This document shows positions 14,893 to 23,220 of a stretch of DNA of 33,148 nucleotides, piece after piece. The position numbers and the translations under genes are program-made. Each line of letters starts with the position of its first letter. Position 1 is the stretch's first letter. The stretch is from an uncultured Planctomycetales bacterium (lineage in GTDB: Bacteria > Planctomycetota > Planctomycetia > Isosphaerales > Isosphaeraceae), in the NCBI GenBank assembly GCA_937907525.1, contig CALCIB010000106.1, positions 1 to 33,148 on the forward strand. The letters run 5' to 3'. The notes beneath the pieces were generated by a model. That model was not told where the DNA came from and did no database searches. It worked only from the letters and a program-made list of their open reading frames with translations.

Positions 14893-16065
14893 ATGGACTT
14901 TCGGTATCGAACCCCGAGCATCGCCTCGCTGGCGACGATCGCCCTGACGGCGCTGACGGTCGGCTGCGGCGGCGGCGACGCGCCCCCCGCGGCGACGGCG
15001 TCGGGAGGGCCGGCGAAGGTGAAGCTGGCCTACCTCGGCCTGACTTGCGAGGCGGCCATGTTCGTCGCCCGGGAGAACGGGTACTTCCAGGAGGAGGGGA
15101 TCGAGGTCGAGTTCGTGAAGACCGATTGGGACGGCCTACGCGACGGGTTGGGGCTCGGCAAGTTCGACGCCAACTACACGCTCATCATGTATCTCTTGAA
15201 GCCGATCGAGCAGGGGCTCGACGTCAAGATCACCGGCGGCGTCCACTCCGGCTGCCTCCGAACCCAGGTGCCCGACGCTTCGCCCGTCAAGTCGCTCGCC
15301 GACCTGAAGGGGAAGACGATCGGGATCCCGAACATGGGGAGCCCGCCGTTCCTCTTCACCAGCCGAGCCCTCGCCGCGAAGGGGCTCGATCCGAGCAAGG
15401 ACGTCAACTGGGTCGTCGTCGCGCCCGAGCTGATGAAGATCGCGCTTGAGAAGGGCCAGGTCGACGCCGTCGCGAACTCCGAGCCGATGGGGTCGATCCT
15501 GACGGCCCAGGCCGGCGTCCGGACGGTCGCCGACCAGGCGGTCGACGAGCCCTACCGCGACGAGTACTGCTGCGCCACGGTCGTCAGCGGCAAGTTCGCC
15601 GCGAGCAATCCGACCGCCGCGGCCAAGATCACCCGCGCGTTGCTCAAGGGCGCCCTCTGGGTCGACACCAACCCCAGGGCCGCCGCCGAAATGGCGGTCG
15701 AGAAGAAGTACGTCGCCTCCACGGTCGAACTCAACGCCCACGCCCTGGGCAAGCTGCGGTACATGCCGGGCGTCGCCCGGTGCCGGGAGAGCCTCGACCA
15801 GGCGGCGCGGGAGATGAAGACCGCCGGCCTGCTCAACCCGAGCACCGACCCGGCCGAACTCGCCAAGCGCGCCTGGATCGACCTGGACGGCGTCAGCGAC
15901 GCATGGATCAAGGGCCTGAACGTCGAAAAGCTCGCCGACGGCGGCCCCTCGCCCGTGCTCGACGTCGCGGGTCTTCTGGAGGCGGTCGCCCGCGTGGAGG
16001 ACCCGCGCGCCATCTACTGCCAGGGCTGCGACATGGCGACCGGGACCGATTTCTGCGGTCGTTGA
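14893..16065 (+). CDS. Cysteine-rich NrtA/TauA-like ABC substrate-binding lipoprotein
   Basis: The 390-residue protein begins with a lipoprotein signal (ALTVGC, lipidated Cys25) and has the fold of NMT1/SsuA/NrtA-type binding proteins: VKLAYLGLTCEAAMFVAREN, GLGKFDANYTLIMYLLKPIE, SLADLKGKTIGIPNMG and AVANSEPMGSILTAQAG. Besides Cys25 it has eight cysteines (52, 121, 226, 227, 297, 376, 379 and 388), including YCCA and a C-terminal YCQGC…FCGR. Many binding proteins of this fold lack such cysteines. The pattern suggests a metal, thiol or redox-active ligand, or disulfides. It is followed by its permease and ATPase. Sulfonate, nitrate or thiamine-precursor uptake are the family defaults, but none is shown here. 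Confidence 0.9.
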   Translation: MDFRYRTPSIASLATIALTALTVGCGGGDAPPAATASGGPAKVKLAYLGLTCEAAMFVARENGYFQEEGIEVEFVKTDWDGLRDGLGLGKFDANYTLIMYLLKPIEQGLDVKITGGVHSGCLRTQVPDASPVKSLADLKGKTIGIPNMGSPPFLFTSRALAAKGLDPSKDVNWVVVAPELMKIALEKGQVDAVANSEPMGSILTAQAGVRTVADQAVDEPYRDEYCCATVVSGKFAASNPTAAAKITRALLKGALWVDTNPRAAAEMAVEKKYVASTVELNAHALGKLRYMPGVARCRESLDQAAREMKTAGLLNPSTDPAELAKRAWIDLDGVSDAWIKGLNVEKLADGGPSPVLDVAGLLEAVARVEDPRAIYCQGCDMATGTDFCGR

Positions 16066-16086
16066 TTGAAAAGGAGGGTGGCGGCG

Positions 16087-17112
16087 TTGGCGATTCAAGT
16101 GCTGGAAACATCGGCTCCTTCCCCGGCCCGTCACGATCGCGGCGAGGCCGTGGAGCGGCGCCGGATCCCGTCGTCGTGGCCGCGGGCGCTCGCGCCGGCC
16201 GTCGCGGCGGCGGTCGCGCTGGTCCTCCATCTGGCGCTGCCGGATCGCCAGCCGCCGGCGACGTCGCGGCCGTTCGCGGGACTGACGGCCGCAATGCTCG
16301 CGGTCGCGCTGGCCGCGGCCGCGGTCCAGCGGACGTCGGGAAGGCTCGGCGCGTGGGCCCGCCACCGAAGCCCGCTGGCGACGGGGGTCGTCCTGGCCCT
16401 GGCCGCTTGGGACCTGTTGACGATCAAGCTGGCGTGGATGCCGTTGCCGTACTTCCCCGACCCCGACCGGGTGCTGACGGCGATGTGGGAGGATCGCGAG
16501 GCGCTGGCCCTAAGCGCGTTCCACTCGCTGCGGCTGCTGGCCTGCGGCTACGCGCTGGGGGCGGCGGCGGGGCTGGCCTCCGGGGTCCTGATCGGCTGGT
16601 CGAGGTCGGCGCGCTACTGGGGGATGCCGCTCTTGAAGGTGATCGGCCCGATCCCGGCGACGGCCTACGTCCCGCTGGCGATGGTCATGTTCCCCAACGC
16701 CTTCGCGTCGGGGGTGGCCTTGATCGCGGTGGCGGTCTGGTTCCCGGTCGCGATGCTGACCTGCTCCGGCGTGGCCGACGTGCCGAAGGCGTATCTCGAC
16801 GTGGCGCGGACGTTGGGGGCGGGACGGTCGTTCCTGATCTTCCGCGTGGCCGTCCCCTCGGCGTTGCCGAGCGTCTTCCTGGGCCTGTTCATGGGCCTGG
16901 GGGCGGCGTTCCTGACCCTGATCGTGGCCGAGACCCTGGGCGTCTCGTCGGGGCTGGGTTGGTACTTGAAGTGGAAGCAGGGCTATCTGGAATACGCGCA
17001 CGTTTACGCGGCGCTCGTGATCATGTCGTTGTTCTTCTCCGGCTTGATGACGCTGTTGTTCAAGGTCCGCGATCGGCTGTCCGGATGGCGGAAGGGGATG
17101 ATCCGATGGTGA
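16087..17112 (+). CDS. ABC transporter permease (SsuC/TauC-like)
   Basis: The 341-residue product has an N-terminal extension with two to three extra hydrophobic segments, then the BPD_transp_1 core. The EAA-type loop DVARTLGAGRSFLIFRVAVPSALPSVFLGL lies near residues 237-266, where the ATPase docks. The start is taken as TTG 16087, because AAGGAGGG at 16071-16078 is placed eight bases before it. A TTG at 16066 would put that ribosome site inside the gene. The gene follows the binding protein by 21 bases and overlaps the ATPase start by seven, so binding protein, permease and ATPase form one importer. Confidence 0.9.
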   Translation: MAIQVLETSAPSPARHDRGEAVERRRIPSSWPRALAPAVAAAVALVLHLALPDRQPPATSRPFAGLTAAMLAVALAAAAVQRTSGRLGAWARHRSPLATGVVLALAAWDLLTIKLAWMPLPYFPDPDRVLTAMWEDREALALSAFHSLRLLACGYALGAAAGLASGVLIGWSRSARYWGMPLLKVIGPIPATAYVPLAMVMFPNAFASGVALIAVAVWFPVAMLTCSGVADVPKAYLDVARTLGAGRSFLIFRVAVPSALPSVFLGLFMGLGAAFLTLIVAETLGVSSGLGWYLKWKQGYLEYAHVYAALVIMSLFFSGLMTLLFKVRDRLSGWRKGMIRW

Positions 17113-17915
17113 CGACCCAGACCCGGATCGAGACCGAGGCCGAGGTCGAGCCGGCGTCGCTGCGGCTGCGCGAGGTCTCCAAGACGTACCGTCGGGCCGA
17201 CGGCGTCGAGACGGTCGCGCTGGAGCCGTTGTCGCTGGACGTCGCCGCGGGGGAGATGGTCGCCCTGATCGGCCCCAGCGGCTGCGGCAAGTCGACGCTC
17301 TTGCGGATGATCGCCGGCTTGGAGCGGCCGACGTCGGGAACGCTCCGGCTGGGCTCGCGGCCGATCGAAGGCCCCGGAGCCGAGCGCGGGTTGATGTTCC
17401 AGGACCCCAGCCTCTTCCCCTGGAAGACCGTCCGCCGCAACATCGAGACCGGGCCCGCCGCCCGCGGCGCGCTTCGCGAATGCAAGGCGGAGGTGGACGA
17501 GTACCTGCGGCTGACCGGGCTGGAGCCGTTCGCCGACAGCTACCCGCACCAGCTTTCCGGCGGCATGGCCCAGCGCGCGGCGTTGGCCCGCGCCCTCGTC
17601 AACCACCCGCGGGTCTTGCTGCTGGACGAGCCCCTGGGCGCGCTGGACCAGTTCACCCGCATGCGGATGCAGGACGAGGTGATCCGGTTCTGGAAGACGC
17701 GACGGACGACGACGGTCCTGGTGACTCACGACATCGACGAAGCGATTTACATGTGCGACCGCATCGTCGTGATGACCCCGCGGCCGGGGCGGATCGACCG
17801 CGTGATGGACGTGCCGCTGGAGCGCCCCCGGCATCGCAACGACCCGCGGTTCCTGAAGCTTCGCGCGGAGATCCTGGAGATGATGCACCTCTCCGGCGAG
17901 GAGGAGGAGTCGTGA
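17106..17915 (+). CDS. ABC transporter ATP-binding protein (SsuB/TauB-like)
   Basis: The 269-residue ATPase has all the expected motifs: Walker A GPSGCGKST (56-64), Q-loop FQDPSLFPW, signature LSGGMAQR (150-157), Walker B VLLLDEP, D-loop GALD and H-switch VTHD. It powers the importer formed with the two preceding genes. The sequence PGRIDRVMDVPLERPRHRNDP is typical of the nitrate/sulfonate/taurine subfamily. It overlaps the permease gene by seven bases. Its stop shares GTGA (17912-17915) with the start of the next gene, so the ASPIC protein is translationally coupled to the transporter. Confidence 0.93.
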   Translation: MVTTQTRIETEAEVEPASLRLREVSKTYRRADGVETVALEPLSLDVAAGEMVALIGPSGCGKSTLLRMIAGLERPTSGTLRLGSRPIEGPGAERGLMFQDPSLFPWKTVRRNIETGPAARGALRECKAEVDEYLRLTGLEPFADSYPHQLSGGMAQRAALARALVNHPRVLLLDEPLGALDQFTRMRMQDEVIRFWKTRRTTTVLVTHDIDEAIYMCDRIVVMTPRPGRIDRVMDVPLERPRHRNDPRFLKLRAEILEMMHLSGEEEES

Positions 17916-20900
17916 GCGGGAGGCGGATCTGGATCATCGGCTCGGCGGTCGTGGCGCTCGTCGTCGCGGCGGCGGTCGTCGCGTGGTACGGCCCGCGGCC
18001 GGCGGCGACGCTCGGGCCCGGCTCGCCGCGGTACGAGGAGGCCGTATCGGCGTTCTCGACGGGCGTCGCGGCGCTGGACACCGACGCGACCACGATCGCG
18101 CGCGACGCGCTCCAGCGCGCCGTCGAGATCGCGCCCGAGGAGCCGGCGGCGTGGGCGAACCTGGCGCTCGCTCAAATCCGCCTGGGCGACTTCGACGCCG
18201 CGGCCGAGGCGCTGGGAAAGGCCCGCGGCCTCGCCCCCGGGAGCGGGGCGGTCGACGCCCTGCTCGCGCTTCTGGAGCAACGGCGAGGGAACTTCGACGC
18301 GGCCGTCGAACACCTGAAGCGGGCCGTCGAGCACGACCCGGCGGACCTGCGCTCGCGATACGCGCTGTACCAGGAGTTGGAGCGGAGCGGTGACGACGAC
18401 GACGAGGCGTTCCGGATGCTGGACGAGGTGTTGAAGGTCGCGCCCGGGAACCTCGCGGCGCTCTTGGACCGCGGCCGGATGGCGGCGAAGTTGGAGGACG
18501 CCGACGCCCTGGCCGACGTCGCGCGCCGCCTGGCCGGGCCGTCGAAGTCGTGGCCCCCCCGCGTCCGCGACCAGTACGACGCCTTCGCCAAGGCCGCCGC
18601 CGGCGACCCCCGCGCGGCGACCACCCGCGTCCTGATGCTCCGCAACGCGCTGGTGACGGTCCCCGAGTTCCGCCGAAGCCTGGACGCGCTGACGCTCCCG
18701 GTCGGGACCGTCGGCGAGGCGCTCCACGCCTTCCTCGTCCTGCCCAATCCGACGGCCACGCCCGCGCCGGCCGACCTCGCGACGACGTTCGCCGTCGAGT
18801 CGATCGGCGAAGGCGGAGGCGTCGCGTTTCTGCTCCCCGACGGCGACGGCGGCCCGCCGACGGTCCTGGCCGCCGACGGCCGCGAGCTGCGCAAGGCCGA
18901 CGGATCCGGGACGGTCGCGCCGTTCCCCGGCGGCGCCTCGGCCGTCCCGCCGTCGCCCCGCGGCGTCGCCGCGGCCGACTGGAACTCCGACTATCGCGTC
19001 GACCTGGTCCTCGCCGGCGCTGGCGGCGTGCGAATCCTTCGGCAAAACGAGGGGGGCGCGTTCGTCGACGTCACCGAGGCCGCCAAGCTCCCGCCGGAAG
19101 TCCGCGACGCCGACGTCTTCGGCGTCTGGGCCTTTGACGCCGAACTCGACGGCGACCTCGACTTCGTCGTCGGCCTCCGCTCGGGGCCGACGATCGTCTT
19201 GCGCAACAACGGCGACGGCGTCTTCGAACCCATCGACACGTTCAAGTCCGTGACCGACCTTCGCGACTTCGCCTGGGCCGACCTCGATCGCGACGGCGTC
19301 CCAGACGCCGCGCTCCTGGACGCGAAGGGCGCCCTCCACGTCTTCGATAACGAGCGCGCGGGCCGGTTCGTCCTCCGCGCCGCGCCGGAAGGGGTGGGCC
19401 CCGTCGTCGCGCTGGCGGTCGTCGATCTGAACGACGACGGCGCGATGGACCTGGCCCTGCTGGGCCGCGACGCGATTTACCGCCTCTCCGACCGCGACGA
19501 CGGCGAGGGCTGGGACCTGGCCGACGTCGCCCGACTCACCGACGCGGTCGAGGCCGCGCCCGGCGAGGCGCGCCTGATCGCCGCGGACCTGGACAATAAC
19601 GGCGGCGTCGACCTGGCCGTCTCCGACGGGGAGTCGACGCGCGTCTGGCTGAGCGACGAGAAGGGGAAGTTCGCCCCCCTGGATCAAGTACCGGCGATGA
19701 CGGCCGTCGCCGCGGCCGACCTGGACGGCGACGGCCGGCTCGACCTGGTCGGGACCGCGGACGGCGGGCCGGCGCGCGGGCTCGGCCGCGGCGGCCGAAC
19801 ATATGCTTGGCAAGCGATCCGCCCCCGAGCGGCCAAGGCGGTCGGCGACGGCCGGATCAACTCGTTCGGCGTCGGCGGCGAGATCCAACTCCGCGCCGGC
19901 CTGCTCGCGCAAACCCAGGTCATCGCCGGCCCGGTCGTCCACTTCGGGCTGGGGACTCACCAGCGAACCGACGTCGCCCGCGTGGTCTGGCCCAACGGCA
20001 CGTCGCAGGCCGAGTTCGACGTCGAGGCCGACAAGGCGGTCGTCGCCGAGCAGCGGCTGAAAGGCTCCTGCCCGTTCGTCTACGCCTTCAACGGCGAGCG
20101 AATCGAGTTCGTCACCGACTTCCTCTGGCGCTCGCCGTTGGGTCTTCGGATCAACGCGCAAGACACCGCCGGCGTCGCCCAGACCGAGGACTGGATCAAG
20201 ATCCGAGGCGACCAGCTTTCCCCCCGTGACGGCGAGTACGACGTCCGCGTCACCGCGGAACTGTGGGAGACCCATTACTGGGATTACATATCTCTCATGG
20301 TCGTCGACCATCCCGAGGACGTCGAGGTGTACGTCGACGAGCGGTTCGCCCGCACCCCGCCGAAATTGGAGGTCCTCGCGACGACCCGGCCGGTCCCGCC
20401 CGCCTCGGCCCGCGACGACCGGGGCCGCGACGTGACCGAGGTCGTCCGCCACCGCGACGGCGAGCGGCTGGGAGGCTTCGACCTGGATTTCTACCAGGGC
20501 CTCGCCCGCGACCACTGGGTCGAGATCGAGCCCGGCGCCGACGTCCCGACCGACGGCCCCCTGGTCCTCGTCGCCGAGGGCTGGATCCACCCGACCGACA
20601 GCTCCATCAACGTCGCCCTGGGGCAGGGGGGCCACGAGCCGCCCCGAGGGCTCTCGCTGGAGGCCGCCAACGCCGACGGCGGCTGGGACGTGGTCCGTGA
20701 CGACCTGGGGTTCCCCGCCGGCAAGGACAAGACGATCCTCGTCCCCCTCGATGGCGCGTTCCGCGCGGGTGCCCCGCGAAAGCTCCGGCTGCGGACCAAC
20801 CTGGAAGTCTACTGGGACGCCCTGGGCTTCGCCCGCCCGGTCGACCCGTCCGTCCTGGAGACGACGCGCCTGGCCCCGACGACGGCCGATCTAAGCATGC

Positions 20901-21373
20901 GAGGCTATTCGCGCATGACCCAGGCGGACCCGACCGCGCCGGAGATCCCGCGTTATGATATGTTCGACGGCTCGGCCCAGAGATGGAACGACCTGATCGG
21001 CCTCTACACCCGCTTCGGCGACGTCCGCGAGTTGATCGAGCGGGTGGACGATCGCTACGTCATCGCCAACGCGGGGGACGAACTGGCGCTGCGCTTCCCC
21101 GCGCCGCCGCCGCCCGCTCCGGGACGCCGCCGCGACTTCGTGTTGATCGGCGACGGCTGGAACAAGGACGGCGACTACAACACCGCCTTCTCGAAAACCG
21201 TGTTGCCGCTCCCCTCCCACGCGGACCCCGCCTACGACACGCCGCCGGGCGCGCTGGAGGACGATCCGGTCTACCGGAAGCATTCGGCGGACTGGGAGCG
21301 GTTCCACACCCGGATCGTGACCCCCGACGTCTTCCGCGCCGGCGCGCGGCCCCGGACGACCGTGAACCCTTGA
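17912..21373 (+). CDS. Membrane-anchored TPR / FG-GAP / ASPIC-UnbV protein
   Basis: The GTG at 17912 follows a run of GAGGAGGAG and overlaps the ATPase stop. The 1153-residue product has one N-terminal membrane helix (WIIGSAVVALVVAAAVVAW), so the rest should be extracytoplasmic. Next come TPR-like repeats (about residues 45-190; for example AAWANLALAQIRLGDFDAAA), then FG-GAP/VCBS beta-propeller repeats (about 350-620) with calcium-type loops DLDRDG, DLNDDG, DLDNNG and DLDGDG. An ASPIC/UnbV segment follows near 640-710 (GVGGEIQLRAG…VVHFGLG). A C-terminal region of about 430 residues starting CPFVYAFNGERIEFVTDFLW is of no family I can name. It probably acts as an extracellular scaffold or binding protein beside the next two gene products. 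Confidence 0.85.
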   Translation: MSGRRIWIIGSAVVALVVAAAVVAWYGPRPAATLGPGSPRYEEAVSAFSTGVAALDTDATTIARDALQRAVEIAPEEPAAWANLALAQIRLGDFDAAAEALGKARGLAPGSGAVDALLALLEQRRGNFDAAVEHLKRAVEHDPADLRSRYALYQELERSGDDDDEAFRMLDEVLKVAPGNLAALLDRGRMAAKLEDADALADVARRLAGPSKSWPPRVRDQYDAFAKAAAGDPRAATTRVLMLRNALVTVPEFRRSLDALTLPVGTVGEALHAFLVLPNPTATPAPADLATTFAVESIGEGGGVAFLLPDGDGGPPTVLAADGRELRKADGSGTVAPFPGGASAVPPSPRGVAAADWNSDYRVDLVLAGAGGVRILRQNEGGAFVDVTEAAKLPPEVRDADVFGVWAFDAELDGDLDFVVGLRSGPTIVLRNNGDGVFEPIDTFKSVTDLRDFAWADLDRDGVPDAALLDAKGALHVFDNERAGRFVLRAAPEGVGPVVALAVVDLNDDGAMDLALLGRDAIYRLSDRDDGEGWDLADVARLTDAVEAAPGEARLIAADLDNNGGVDLAVSDGESTRVWLSDEKGKFAPLDQVPAMTAVAAADLDGDGRLDLVGTADGGPARGLGRGGRTYAWQAIRPRAAKAVGDGRINSFGVGGEIQLRAGLLAQTQVIAGPVVHFGLGTHQRTDVARVVWPNGTSQAEFDVEADKAVVAEQRLKGSCPFVYAFNGERIEFVTDFLWRSPLGLRINAQDTAGVAQTEDWIKIRGDQLSPRDGEYDVRVTAELWETHYWDYISLMVVDHPEDVEVYVDERFARTPPKLEVLATTRPVPPASARDDRGRDVTEVVRHRDGERLGGFDLDFYQGLARDHWVEIEPGADVPTDGPLVLVAEGWIHPTDSSINVALGQGGHEPPRGLSLEAANADGGWDVVRDDLGFPAGKDKTILVPLDGAFRAGAPRKLRLRTNLEVYWDALGFARPVDPSVLETTRLAPTTADLSMRGYSRMTQADPTAPEIPRYDMFDGSAQRWNDLIGLYTRFGDVRELIERVDDRYVIANAGDELALRFPAPPPPAPGRRRDFVLIGDGWNKDGDYNTAFSKTVLPLPSHADPAYDTPPGALEDDPVYRKHSADWERFHTRIVTPDVFRAGARPRTTVNP

Positions 21374-21390
21374 GTCGATTGGAGAGGACC

Positions 21391-23220
21391 ATGCGCATGG
21401 ACCCTGGACGCATAGGAGCAATCGTTTTATTCGTGGGGCTCGTCGCGGCCGTGCCGATCCTCGACGGCGGGACGCCGGTCGTGGGCGGACGCGCCGCGCG
21501 AAGTCGGCCCTCGGGCGCCCCGTCGCCGGCCGCCGCGGGGGCCAGGGCCGACGCCCGCGCGCGGTACGGATTGAAACTGGTGGACGTGACCGCGGAGTCG
21601 GGGATCGACTTCGTCCACTCCGCGCCCAGGCTCGACCCCAAGCTCGATCATATCATGCCCCAGATCGCCTCGATGGGGGCGGGGGTCTCGGCGGTCGACT
21701 TCGACCGCGACGGCTGGCTGGACCTGTACGTCGTAAACAGCGGCGAGGGGAGCCTCAACCGCCTCTACCGCAACGACCGCGACGGCGCGTTCGAGGACGT
21801 CGCCGCGTCGATGGGCGTCGCCGATCTGAACCGCCCGGGGACCGGCGTCTCCATGGGGACCGTCTGGGCCGACTACGACGGCGATGGATACGAGGACATG
21901 TTCCTCTACAAGTGGGGCAAGTCCGAACTGTACCGCAACGACGCCGGCAAGGGCTTCGTCCGGGCCACCGACGCCCTGGGCCTCCCCGCCTGGATGAACG
22001 TCGGCTGCGCCGTCTGGACCGACTTCGACCGCGACGGCGAGGTCGACCTGTTCCTGGGCGGCTACTGGCCCGACGACCTGGACCTCTGGCGTTTGAAGTC
22101 GACGAGGATGATGCCGGAGAGCTTCGAGTACGCCAAGAACGGCGGCGGCAACCGGATGTTCCGCAACAAGGGGGACGGGACGTTCGAGGACGTGACCGCG
22201 GCCGTCGGCCTGGACAGCACGCGGTGGACGTTGTGCGCCTCCGCGGCCGACCTGCGCGGGACCGGCTATCCCGACCTGTTCGTCGCCAACGACTACGGCG
22301 TCTCCGAGTTCTTCGCCAACGACGGCGGCAAGCGGTTCCGCGAGATCGGCAAGTCGACCGGCGTCGGCCAGGCCCCCAAGAGCGGCATGAACGTGGCCTT
22401 CGGCGACGTCTTCAACGACGGCCGGTTCTCCGTCTACGTCACCAACATCTCCGAGGAGGGCGTGCTGATCCAGGGGAACAACCTCTGGGTCCCCAAGGAG
22501 GGGACGTCCGGAGACGAACTCAAGTATGAGAACCTGGCCGACTCCATGGGCGTGGAGCTGGGGGGCTGGAGCTTCGGCGCCATGTTCGGCGACCTGAACA
22601 ACGACGGCGCCCAGGACCTGGTCCTGACCAACGGCTACGTCTCCGCCTCGCGCGACGCCAGCTACTGGTACGACTACTCGATCATCGCCGGCGGCCACGG
22701 CGCGATCATCGGCGACGCCAAGAACTGGCCGGCGATGAAGGGGGCGAGCCTCTCCGGCCACCAGCAGAAGAAGGTCTGGCTCAACGACGGCGCCGGCCGC
22801 TTCTCCGAGGTCGCCCAGGCCGTCGGCTACGACGACCTGCACGACGGCCGCGCCGTCGTCCTGGCCGACCTCTGGAACCGCGGCGCGCTGGACCTGGTCG
22901 TCGCCAACCAGCGCGGGCCGCTCTTGGTCTACAAGAACGAGGTCGACCCGGCCAACGGCTGGATCGGCTTCGACCTGAAGGGCCGCGCGCCCAACACCAG
23001 CGCCATCGGGGCGGAGGTCCGGCTCTACTGGGACGGCCGCGTCCAGTTGCAGCAGGTCTCCGGCGGCATGAGCTACTCGGCCCAAAGCCCGCGCCGACTC
23101 CACTTCGGACTGGGGAAGGCGGCGAAGGTGGACAGGGCGGTCATCCGCTGGCCGTCCGGGAGCGAACGGACGATCGAGGCCCCCGAACCGGGGCGGGTCC
23201 ACAAGGTGGAGGAATCCTGA
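21391..23220 (+). CDS. CRTAC1/UnbV family FG-GAP–ASPIC protein
   Basis: The 609-residue product has an N-terminal hydrophobic export or anchor segment (IGAIVLFVGLVAAVPIL), then the CRTAC1 start YGLKLVDVTAESGIDFVHS. Several FG-GAP repeats follow with DxDxDG-type loops (DFDRDGWLDLYV, DYDGDGYEDMFL, DFDRDGEVDLFL, DLNNDGAQDLVL), and a C-terminal ASPIC/UnbV domain (IGAEVRLYWDGRVQLQQV…LHFGLG). UnbV is best known from enediyne clusters, where its exact job is unclear, but the domain is also common in planctomycetes. The ATG at 21391 is three bases after GGAGAGG; the ATG at 21397 has better spacing and may be the true start. Its stop shares one base with the UnbU-like start. Confidence 0.87.
   Translation: MRMDPGRIGAIVLFVGLVAAVPILDGGTPVVGGRAARSRPSGAPSPAAAGARADARARYGLKLVDVTAESGIDFVHSAPRLDPKLDHIMPQIASMGAGVSAVDFDRDGWLDLYVVNSGEGSLNRLYRNDRDGAFEDVAASMGVADLNRPGTGVSMGTVWADYDGDGYEDMFLYKWGKSELYRNDAGKGFVRATDALGLPAWMNVGCAVWTDFDRDGEVDLFLGGYWPDDLDLWRLKSTRMMPESFEYAKNGGGNRMFRNKGDGTFEDVTAAVGLDSTRWTLCASAADLRGTGYPDLFVANDYGVSEFFANDGGKRFREIGKSTGVGQAPKSGMNVAFGDVFNDGRFSVYVTNISEEGVLIQGNNLWVPKEGTSGDELKYENLADSMGVELGGWSFGAMFGDLNNDGAQDLVLTNGYVSASRDASYWYDYSIIAGGHGAIIGDAKNWPAMKGASLSGHQQKKVWLNDGAGRFSEVAQAVGYDDLHDGRAVVLADLWNRGALDLVVANQRGPLLVYKNEVDPANGWIGFDLKGRAPNTSAIGAEVRLYWDGRVQLQQVSGGMSYSAQSPRRLHFGLGKAAKVDRAVIRWPSGSERTIEAPEPGRVHKVEES

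Noticed and set aside
17747..20635. Minus-strand open frame of 962 codons opposite the TPR/ASPIC gene
   Set aside because: The plus strand has clear TPR, FG-GAP and ASPIC motifs and a coupled start. The minus frame is low-complexity Asp/Gly/Val/Arg sequence with no domain.
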